22,708 bases of DNA from assembly GCA_018985225.1 (NCBI GenBank), contig JADGIF010000080.1, positions 1 to 22,708 of the forward strand. The letters run 5' to 3'. The notes under the pieces are model-generated. The model was not told the DNA's origin. It did not search any database and saw only the letters and a list, made by a program, of their open reading frames with translations. Source of the stretch: Amoeboradix gromovi. Its lineage: Eukaryota > Sanchytriomycota > Sanchytriomycetes > Sanchytriales > Sanchytriaceae. A program made the position numbers and the translations under genes. Positions 15,721 to 22,708 of the stretch are shown here, piece by piece. Numbering within the stretch: position 1 is the first letter of the stretch; each line of letters starts with the position of its first letter.

Positions 15721-17835
15721 ATGCTGCTTATCACATTTTCAATACTCGCATTTAACGACCCATTTAGGTACTCTTTGGAATATGCCAAGGATACAATCAA
15801 ATCAACTTCAACTTCGGTTTCTAGCTGGTTCCAATCTAAAGACCCCAATAAGTCTAACTTAGACGATTTGTTCCATGAATATTTCAACTCTCTAAACGTA
15901 GAACCTAGCAACCATATCTATGAGATTTACATGGAGACTTCCAAGGATTTGAATGTTGATAACCCGAACCTTAAAAATCAAATCTATAAGAGGATTGAGT
16001 ATATTGTCCAGTCTTCAGGGAACGCAGATATCAAGAGCAAACTTTTCAGTGCCCAGCATGCAAAGGATACGGCAGAATATGCTAAATCAAAGCTACAGCA
16101 ACACTCTCGGGAGCAAGACACTTCAAATAATGAATGGGATACTCCAAAGAGCGCTAAAGATAAATTAGAATATTACACTAATAGTCATGATAATTTCGAG
16201 GATTTGCATGATAGATATGATGATGTTAAACATACTGCCAAAGATACTGGAAAACATTATGCGAAAAAGGCCGCTGACGCAGTTAATAATGCGAAAGACA
16301 CCTCACAGGATGCTGCTAATCAGGCATCTAATAAAGTGAACGAAATGTCAGGAAAGGCTAGTGATATTGCTAAAGAATCGTATGAAAGAGGTAAAGAAAA
16401 AGTAAATCAAGGTAGTGAACAGTTTCAAGACACAGTCAGTAAAGCCTACGATTCTGGAAAAGATTCAGCTGATAATGCTTATAGTAGAGCCCAAGATGCG
16501 GCTAGCAAGGCTTACAACGCCGGCGAAGGTGTTATAAAGGACTCTGCTGCTCAAGCCAAACATAAAGCACAAGTCATGACTGACAAGTCTTACAGTGCTG
16601 GTAAAGACGCAGTTGATAATGCTAACGGTGTTTTTAAAGACACCGCTTATCAAGCGTATGATGCTGTGAAAGAGACAGCGAACAAAGCGTATGAAATTGT
16701 AAAAGATAAAGCTGAAAGCACTGCTGCGCAGGCATATGAAAAAGCAAAAGAGACCGCAAACGTGGTTTATGAAAAAGGAAAAGACACTGCTTCGGATGCT
16801 TATGATTATAGCAGAGGTGCTGCAAACGTTGCCTATGAAAAGGGAAAAGACACCGCAAATGTTGCCTATGAAAAGGGAAAAGATGCTGCAAACGTTGCCT
16901 ATGAAAAAGGAAAAGACACTGCTTCAGATGCTTATGATTATAGCAGAGATGCTGCAAATGTTGCCTATGAAAAAGGAAAAGACACCGCAAACGTGGTTTA
17001 TGAAAAAGGAAAAGATGCTGCAAACGTAGCCTACGAAAAAGGAAAAGACACTGCTTCAGATGCTTATGATTATAGCAGAGATGCTGCAAACGTGGCCTAC
17101 GAAAAAGGAAAAGATACTGCTTCAGATGCTTATGATTATAGCAGAGATGCTGCAAATGTTGCCTATGAAAAGGGAAAAGATACTGCTTCAGATGCTTATG
17201 ATTATAGTAGAGATCAGATAAACAACAACGCTGGTAGGGCATACATCAACATGAAAGACAAGGCTAATATGATGTATAATTCCGAAGATAATGTAAAACA
17301 AAACAAGATGCTAATAGACCCAATCAGAGCTCTAAGAGACGGATTTGTTGGTAAACTCAGCAATCTGTTGCAGTGGAATGACTATCTAGCAAGAAATGAC
17401 AAAATGTATACCGGATACAAGAGCATTCATGATTACCAGTCAAATGAAGATCTTCAGGGAGACTCAACCATTCTTGAAGATATTAAAGACTCCATGTATG
17501 ACAAATATGAGTATATGAGTCGGATGTTTGGATACTACAGTGACGCAGCTAATGAGAACTTGGAAAACTCTAACTTGAATCAAAAATTCAAAAACATTAA
17601 GCCAAGTCAAGGAGTGAAAGATCATTTAAATAATCTAGTGGGAAGAGACAATGTTGAGAATATCAAAGAAAATATTAACGAAAAATATAACAAGGCAGCT
17701 GAGGGTATTAAAAACAGTGGAGAGTATATGATGGAGAAGAAATCGGAAATAATTGATGATGTTGGTAACAAGGCTAAAAATATATATGAAGGAGCCTCTC
17801 CAAATGCAGACCCAATTGATTACGAAATAGTTTAA
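15721..17835 (+). CDS. Secreted LEA-like protein with 11-residue repeats (704 aa)
   Basis: Short signal peptide MLLITFSILA (10 residues). Residues about 15-110 are a helical, non-repetitive N-domain. From about 110 to 345 come imperfect 11-residue units rich in Ala, Lys, Asp and Tyr (such as AKDTSQDAANQ and AYNAGEG), like group-3 LEA (LEA_4) proteins. Residues 346-499 are 14 near-perfect 11-mers of two kinds, ANVAYEKGKDT (A) and ASDAYDYSRDA (B), in the order ABAAABAAABABAB. A non-repetitive C-domain (500-704) is Asn/Lys/Asp/Tyr-rich and helical. LEA proteins are hydrophilic, disordered in water, and protect membranes or proteins during drying; fungal Msc1 has comparable repeats in the ER and nuclear envelope. 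The export signal points to the ER lumen, wall or extracellular space. There is no GPI tail or HDEL. AATAAA lies 1 nt past the stop. Confidence 0.88.
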   Translation: MLLITFSILAFNDPFRYSLEYAKDTIKSTSTSVSSWFQSKDPNKSNLDDLFHEYFNSLNVEPSNHIYEIYMETSKDLNVDNPNLKNQIYKRIEYIVQSSGNADIKSKLFSAQHAKDTAEYAKSKLQQHSREQDTSNNEWDTPKSAKDKLEYYTNSHDNFEDLHDRYDDVKHTAKDTGKHYAKKAADAVNNAKDTSQDAANQASNKVNEMSGKASDIAKESYERGKEKVNQGSEQFQDTVSKAYDSGKDSADNAYSRAQDAASKAYNAGEGVIKDSAAQAKHKAQVMTDKSYSAGKDAVDNANGVFKDTAYQAYDAVKETANKAYEIVKDKAESTAAQAYEKAKETANVVYEKGKDTASDAYDYSRGAANVAYEKGKDTANVAYEKGKDAANVAYEKGKDTASDAYDYSRDAANVAYEKGKDTANVVYEKGKDAANVAYEKGKDTASDAYDYSRDAANVAYEKGKDTASDAYDYSRDAANVAYEKGKDTASDAYDYSRDQINNNAGRAYINMKDKANMMYNSEDNVKQNKMLIDPIRALRDGFVGKLSNLLQWNDYLARNDKMYTGYKSIHDYQSNEDLQGDSTILEDIKDSMYDKYEYMSRMFGYYSDAANENLENSNLNQKFKNIKPSQGVKDHLNNLVGRDNVENIKENINEKYNKAAEGIKNSGEYMMEKKSEIIDDVGNKAKNIYEGASPNADPIDYEIV
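16756..17217 (+). repeat. Tandem 33-bp repeat array inside the LEA-like gene (14 units)
   Basis: Fourteen 33-bp units encode 11-mers of type A (nine copies, ANVxYEKGKDx) and type B (five copies, ASDAYDYSRxx). Units are nearly identical at nucleotide level, with silent changes such as AACGTT/AACGTG/AATGTT, which implies recent expansion by unequal exchange. The last three AB pairs look like duplications of a 66-bp unit, while the earlier part repeats a 132-bp BAAA unit. Confidence 0.92.
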
Positions 17836-17926
17836 GAATAAATATTATTACAACTCCACGACTCTTACGTAACAATGTTTTTATTGTGAATGTCGCCCTT
17901 GTTCCATGGGGTATCTATATCAGAAG

Positions 17927-18200
17927 ATATCGCAAATCAGTGTGTGCGCTAGATAGAAGGACTTTAGAGTAGTTTATTGCAAAGCTGAGAAAATATAACG
18001 AGTGGTCTAAGTTCTCAGGGTAATGATAGCAAGTATAATAACATTCTACAATATCGCACAGTACCAATGTTGAGCCAGGTATACAAAGTGATGCAGTCGT
18101 GGACACCGATGTGAATGCATATAACAGCAATCTAGAGAACTGATAAAGTCTACTGAGCAATGTTAAAGTACAGGTTGGCAAAGAAGAGCAATTGCTAACA
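17927..18200 (+). pseudogene. Fanzor relic 4: decayed C-terminal RuvC-III region
   Basis: The frame around 18045-18143 reads HSTNVEPGIQSDAVVDTDVNAYNSNLEN before a TGA. The part VVDTDVNAYNSNLE aligns with VVDRDGNACCNNLQ of the relic at 9859-10041, and with the RuvC-III motif RDxNAxxN of Fanzor, though the Arg has become Thr. About 30 nt later, in another frame, STGWQRR parallels RPGWQQR of the same relic. Several stops precede it. DNA similarity between the two relics is visible in blocks such as GTGGACA and CAGGTTGGCAA. It sits between the LEA-like and ankyrin genes and is non-functional. Confidence 0.52.
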
Positions 18201-18335
18201 GAAACTTGTCTTCTAAATCCTATAGGTATATTACAAGATATATGAATTATCTACAGTACCATGAACCGTTAGCAGTGACGGCAACTTAATGCCAGCGATA
18301 GAGGCCCAATCAGTTAGAAAAGGAGTGAAACTTCA

Positions 18336-21002
18336 ATGGACCATTTGTTACTATTGATTAATGAGAATGAAATAGCGCCGAGCGATATCAAACACATTAA
18401 TCAACTGTCATACTGGGACACAAGCCAAACCAATTCCATTGGTAACATCAAACAACCTAGCCACAGTTACATGGCACTACCGTTGAACATCGCTATTTTC
18501 AATGGCAACTTGCAGGTGGTTAATCTGCTGTTAGAATATGGTGCTGACCCTCTACTGAAAGATGGTCTAGGTCGAAATGCTCTGGTTTCCTGTATTTATG
18601 GGTATGATGTTTATCAGTTAAATTCAACAACGATTGAACATATTTCTAGCCAACATGAGTACCATCTGAGCATACTGTCTGTTCTATTGGTATATCTTTC
18701 TAAATTCGAAAAAATCGATTTATTAAACCTTCCTTGCAGTGAATTAAACGGAATCACATTGCTCTGCTTTACTTCTTATCTTAACAAGCATCTATTTGTT
18801 GAGTTGCTCTTAAAATATGTGGATGTTGATGCTTGCGACATTAGTGGAAGTACTCCTTTAATGTATGCAGTTCGTGATGTTCAAATCAACGTTATAAAAT
18901 TACTGATGCAGCACAATGCAGATCCTTATAAAAAGAATAAACAAGGTTTAGATGCCTTTAGCTATAGTAACGCTGCCACTAAACCTTTGCTAAAGCAGGA
19001 TTCCATCGACATCAGCAACGAATTACGTCTAGTTTTGGACGGTCCAGGCTCTCCTTCATCGGCAACCTTCTCTTCAAGTGATATCAGTAGTTTAAACTAC
19101 CATTCTACCGATGCGATAAAATCCGCGTGTACTAAAAATCCACATTTGCTTACATTTGTCGATTCTCACCATAACTCACTGCTGCATTATGCCTGTAAGC
19201 TGCCCAATTACTCATTATTGCAATATCTTTGCCCTTTGATGAATGTTAACATTCTCAACATTCATAACAAATCACCACTTCATTATTTGATAAAAAAGAA
19301 CAAAAATCAATCTCTCCTTGGTAAATGTGTATTGATATTACTACAATTTAACTGCAATTTGAACATTAAAGACAAGTACGGTGCAACCGCCTATGATTAT
19401 GCTGTGAAATACAACTATGCCGACCTATTGCCACTTTTAAAAAGAAATAGGCGAGGGTCAAATTCAATTAGTACCGAGTTTAATAACATCTTAAACAAGT
19501 ATAGAGGAAGAGATGCTAGGGATAGTAGAGACGCTAGGGACTCAGATACCCTGCAGCGTGATTCAAAAGAACTTCGGCCTATAAGGAGAGACTCTGCGAA
19601 ACTACTTCAGCCATCGGTTGATAGACCAACGGATAGAAGTACTCCACGATATGACAGATCCCTTGATAAAACACCGATACCCGACTATTCGCTCTCTGAT
19701 GATAAACTGGACAACAGTACAGACAACAATGCTGTGACACATCTGGTTCAATTATCTACTGCTTTGTGCGAGTTGGTGGATATTTGCGGCGACGCTGGAG
19801 AGTCTTATGTAAATCGTCCTAATAGTCACTCTTCTGCTGAGATAGTTCAAGTTCTGGTTCCTGTTCATGTAACTGAACCATTAGACCACTTAGATTATGT
19901 AGAAGTAGAACAGCACGAAAATGAGAGATTAAAATCCTTGAACGGGTTTCTATATAAATACTGTCAGCAGCTACAACAAAAACCAAACACGAATGTCTTT
20001 AAGCAGAAATGGGAAGTAATGATAAATCATGTTGAATCTTTGATGGCAAACATTGAAGAGATGCAATTGTTGGGAACTATGGCTACCAATAGCGTTAATG
20101 ATGACAGAGTACAGTTGCACATAGATTGGTATAAAAGTAAATTGCAAGAGACAAACTCAAGTATATATCAAATAGATTCATTGATATCACGAATACATGA
20201 AGAGAAACATGGATTATACAACGAATTGCAGCTTTTGATAAAGAACAAAAGAGACTCAAAAGAACTGAATGTAGAGAATGAATATTACGACATTAATGAA
20301 AGAAAGGAGCAACTAGAGATGGATTTACATGGATTAACAATAGAGAAAATGGTACTTACAATGGACAGGTGTAAGGAAATTCAAAAATTAAAAGAGTTGG
20401 AGAACTGTGCGTCGTTTGATCACATGATATCGATTATCAAACAAATGGTTAAAAACGTACAACAACAGCCGATGCCGTATAGCAGTATCAACATGGATAA
20501 TTTCAAGTACACCAATGAAGAGTTAATGCATAAGATTGTAGAATTAGAGATACATTACGAGTTGCTAACAAACTTGCACAAAAACAAGATACTGAACATG
20601 GAAAATCAACATTCGGACTTGCTCTACCAAGGACAGCAAAAAGATGAGGTGATACGGCAGCAGGACAGGACTATAATGAGATTGAAACAAGAAATAGATA
20701 AGATGAAACCAAAAGAGGGGATTTTAGCAAGAATGAACTCCACAATAAATAGCACACTGCAAAGAAATGACAGGATATCACACACAAAGACTACTTTTAG
20801 TAGCGAATCAGATCTAAGCATATCAGATACTGAGATATATCCTAATGCGTTAGCCACCTTGAGTAGAAATCCACAAAAAGATAGAAAGTCGATGCCACAT
20901 GATGACAAGTACATCAACGAGCAATCCCAAGTGCCAAGATTGTTTAAAAGAATGAACAAGAGTTTAGTTAATCTGAGATCAAAATTTAACAAACATGAAT
21001 AA
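18336..21002 (+). CDS. Ankyrin-repeat protein with long C-terminal coiled coil (888 aa)
   Basis: 888 residues in one frame. Ankyrin repeats are visible at about 48-80 (LNIAIFNGNLQVVNLLLEYGADP), 138-205 (GSTPLMYAVRDVQINVIKLLMQHNADP) and 275-365 (NSLLHYACKLPNYSLLQYL, SPLHYLIKKN, GATAYDYAVKYNYADLLPLL), indicating a protein-binding surface. Residues about 388-445 are an Arg/Asp/Ser-rich linker with RDARDSRDARDSD and repeated RDS phosphorylation-like motifs. Residues about 500-850 are largely coiled coil (Glu, Lys, Gln, Leu rich), followed by a basic end. No kinase, palmitoyltransferase, or DNA-binding motif is seen, nor any signal peptide or membrane span. The layout suggests a cytoplasmic scaffold, but the partner is unknown. 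The TAA stop lies inside AATAAA (20998-21003). The first half is pyrimidine-rich and the last third strongly purine-rich, following composition of the coiled coil. Confidence 0.88.
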   Translation: MDHLLLLINENEIAPSDIKHINQLSYWDTSQTNSIGNIKQPSHSYMALPLNIAIFNGNLQVVNLLLEYGADPLLKDGLGRNALVSCIYGYDVYQLNSTTIEHISSQHEYHLSILSVLLVYLSKFEKIDLLNLPCSELNGITLLCFTSYLNKHLFVELLLKYVDVDACDISGSTPLMYAVRDVQINVIKLLMQHNADPYKKNKQGLDAFSYSNAATKPLLKQDSIDISNELRLVLDGPGSPSSATFSSSDISSLNYHSTDAIKSACTKNPHLLTFVDSHHNSLLHYACKLPNYSLLQYLCPLMNVNILNIHNKSPLHYLIKKNKNQSLLGKCVLILLQFNCNLNIKDKYGATAYDYAVKYNYADLLPLLKRNRRGSNSISTEFNNILNKYRGRDARDSRDARDSDTLQRDSKELRPIRRDSAKLLQPSVDRPTDRSTPRYDRSLDKTPIPDYSLSDDKLDNSTDNNAVTHLVQLSTALCELVDICGDAGESYVNRPNSHSSAEIVQVLVPVHVTEPLDHLDYVEVEQHENERLKSLNGFLYKYCQQLQQKPNTNVFKQKWEVMINHVESLMANIEEMQLLGTMATNSVNDDRVQLHIDWYKSKLQETNSSIYQIDSLISRIHEEKHGLYNELQLLIKNKRDSKELNVENEYYDINERKEQLEMDLHGLTIEKMVLTMDRCKEIQKLKELENCASFDHMISIIKQMVKNVQQQPMPYSSINMDNFKYTNEELMHKIVELEIHYELLTNLHKNKILNMENQHSDLLYQGQQKDEVIRQQDRTIMRLKQEIDKMKPKEGILARMNSTINSTLQRNDRISHTKTTFSSESDLSISDTEIYPNALATLSRNPQKDRKSMPHDDKYINEQSQVPRLFKRMNKSLVNLRSKFNKHE

Positions 21003-21500
21003 ATAGTTATCGTAAATACAAAAATTTTACTTTTCCATTGCCTTTCTTGTTTTAATTCTCTAATTGAGTAAAAACAATTGTTACGTTTCTCATATATGAT
21101 AAAGGACTCCGAATCATCCCAGTGCTAGTATATTTTAAAAAATGTTTCCCTAGTTTTTTAGAATGGGTGTCAACCACTATTGGTTAAATGTAGAATAGAC
21201 CATTTGGGGGGGGGTATGAAAATTCAGAGGTATAATCAATTGGAGCAGGTACAGTCTCAAATGCTCTGTTTAACAAGTGTGCAGACCAATCCCTAATAAT
21301 ATTGCGTATTATAAATATTAATTTAAACGAAACTAATTAAAAGAAACAGCGATTAGATCGCCCAATGTTCATATTTTGGACTGCTTAAGGGGATTCACAG
21401 AGCCAATTTGATAGTCGGAAAGTTAACATCTTCAGATGCAAAGATAATTGCATTACAGGTAGTCGGTAATGATTATAGAGAGAGGGAGGTATTTTTAGGC
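21003..21500. other. Intergenic region with a G9 tract
   Basis: About 500 bp after the ankyrin gene with no open frame of note. A run of nine G (21206-21214) stands out in this AT-rich sequence; it may be a slippage-prone tract. The right part probably merges into the decayed retroelement that follows. Confidence 0.4.
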
Positions 21501-21514
21501 GAGTTTTAGTCTTC

Positions 21515-22070
21515 TCAATTAGATTTGGATTGCATAGTGAAGCACATACCTGGCGGATTGGCAAAGGTGGGTATATTTACAAGGATTTGACCATCACCGC
21601 TTAACTGAAAATTGAAACTTATAAGGAATATTACATGGACAGAAACGCCGTCCATTAAATGAAGAATGTGATTCATCCCATCGGGCTTGCAGTGGCACAT
21701 CCCATCACCTCATCAGATATGTTAGATGACCATTTTGCCAAAGCTAGGTTGACAGACTTCAATGTAAACTTATAGGGTAATTTGAGGATGCAGTTATTTT
21801 GTCATTCCACCTAAAAGGTGGTCTTGAGGCTTTCCATCAATGTCCATTCCTAAAAACTTTGCGTTAAATCAGTTAAAAAGAGTTATTCAAAAACTGAATT
21901 TGAGTAACAATAGCCATGTCATAGTTGGCGGCGATTTAAATATTAGCAATGCAGATATAATACTCATAACTAGATAGAATGAGATTTAAAAAAGCGTGTT
22001 AAGCCACTAACGGTGTCGATAATACCTACTTTATCTCTGACTCGAATGATGTAGATACATAATTTACCAA
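21515..22070 (+). pseudogene. Decayed endonuclease domain of a LINE-like retrotransposon
   Basis: Plus-strand fragments in shifting frames resemble an apurinic-type endonuclease/exonuclease/phosphatase fold. Near 21548 is PGGLAKVGIFTR. A 45-codon frame 21840-21977 contains NFALNQLKRVIQKLNLS then HVIVGGDLNISNADI, where GGDLN matches the conserved catalytic GGDxN block of LINE endonucleases. Near 22009 NGVDNTYFISDSNDVD recalls the later substrate loop, in a different frame. Multiple stops and shifts separate them. No reverse transcriptase was found in the window. Alternative: a decayed cellular EEP-family gene. Confidence 0.45.
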
Positions 22071-22079
22071 AAACATTTG

Positions 22080-22564
22080 ACAAGGATGGACAATAGTGTT
22101 AGTAATCATATCCTGCTCTGCAAAGTTTTGATTATCAGCTCTCAAGCGAAAAAATGGCAAAGGAAAAACGAACTGACAGTGGATTTTGTTGAATAAAGAT
22201 ATATCGAGAGTATATGTCGTCTTCTATATTAATACTATTCTTTGCTAGACGCTTCGAATCGGATAAAAATGTGATGCCCTCGCTACTCATCGATGTCAAG
22301 TAGTTCTAAACCTCGTAATTGTGAACATGTCAGATCTAAAGAGATAACTAATAGATACAGTACACATTCATAGACATTGTGAAACTGGTTCAATAACAGG
22401 AAAACTAGATTTCTTTCAACGCTTTCTCATTACGCATTCAAATAGCGCTTGAAATCCAATGTACATTTAGAGAAAAGACCATAATTGAATTTAATGTAGC
22501 ATTTACTAATCAAACATGTACAAGAGTGTGCTTTTAAAGAATGCTGATTTGAAGATCTACACGT
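22080..22564. other. Intergenic region, nothing recognised
   Basis: About 480 bp of AT-rich sequence with stops in all frames. It may be further decayed retroelement. No RNA gene or repeat was seen until the GGGACA element begins. Confidence 0.4.
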
Positions 22565-22708
22565 GGGACACCAAATATAAAAACTAGACTAACTCGTTTT
22601 TAAAGGTGCACCATACGGAGGAAATGCTATCATTAATAAAAGATCTTCTTCTATTATACCAAGAATCTCTCATTGATTGTATTCCTCTTTTTAAAATAAA
22701 ACTAGAAG
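22565..22708. mobile_element. GGGACA-ended element, copy C (left part, continues beyond the window)
   Basis: Begins GGGACACCAAATATAAAAAC after ACGT and follows copy B closely for about 145 bp (for example TAAAGGTGCACCATACGG and GCTATCATTAATAAAAGATC), ending at AAAACTAGAAG. The right end, and thus the target duplication, is outside the window. Confidence 0.85.

Noticed and set aside
16465-17242. Long minus-strand and alternate-frame open stretches across the LEA-like repeats
   Set aside because: They are by-products of the 33-bp repeat; the proteins are Cys/His/Leu-rich simple repeats with no start context, and the plus frame has a signal peptide and LEA pattern.
1-22708. CRISPR array or bacterial operon structure
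   Set aside because: No spaced direct repeats with unique spacers were seen; introns, a Pol III tRNA and AATAAA signals show a eukaryotic nuclear genome.

Overview
This is a gene-dense, AT-rich stretch of a eukaryotic nuclear genome. It most likely comes from a fungus, perhaps an early-diverging or reduced lineage, but the species cannot be read from the sequence. Pointers to a fungus are a eukaryotic-type HIS6, an Mvp1/SNX8-type sorting nexin, a soluble fumarate reductase fused to a b5-reductase-like domain, a cluster of small Ser/Thr-rich proteins with GPI-type tails, and Fanzor fossils. All three standard stop codons end genes normally. The only two introns that could be established are both exactly 19 nt long. 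Secreted proteins start with signal peptides of only about 10-13 residues. Several genes have a TATA box about 28-36 nt before the ATG, and an AATAAA that contains or abuts the stop codon.

Left part (1-8120), housekeeping: a partial fumarate reductase/flavin reductase fusion (minus), a TMEM209-like nuclear-envelope protein (plus), HIS6 (plus), a secretory-pathway cyclophilin with one 19-nt intron (minus), an Mvp1/SNX8-like PX-BAR sorting nexin with one 19-nt intron (plus), and a coiled-coil protein (minus). A tRNA-Ser(GCU) lies at 8765-8845.

Middle part (about 8980-10640) is a graveyard of mobile elements. Two decayed Fanzor (eukaryotic TnpB-like RNA-guided nuclease) C-termini lie in tandem, with a 450-bp GGGACA-ended element just upstream and an 83-bp hairpin element between them. 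A Rab18-like GTPase follows at 10656-11303 (minus).

From 12016 to 15462, five short minus-strand genes encode proteins with a signal peptide, a low-complexity body and a hydrophobic tail, probably GPI-anchored surface proteins. A Fanzor2/TnpB-like relic and a 294-bp GGGACA element with a 4-bp target duplication interrupt them. The last of the five is divergent from a 704-residue secreted LEA-like protein built on 11-residue repeats (15721-17835). Another Fanzor relic (about 17927-18200) separates that gene from a long ankyrin/coiled-coil protein (18336-21002). The right end (21003-22708) holds a shattered endonuclease domain of LINE type and the start of another GGGACA element.

The housekeeping genes serve unrelated pathways: redox, histidine synthesis, protein folding, endosome sorting and vesicle traffic. 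The likely functional theme is the cell-surface cluster plus the LEA-like protein, which share signal-peptide style, low-complexity design and position. The main novelty is the density of Fanzor fossils and the miniaturised introns, signal peptides and transcript ends.
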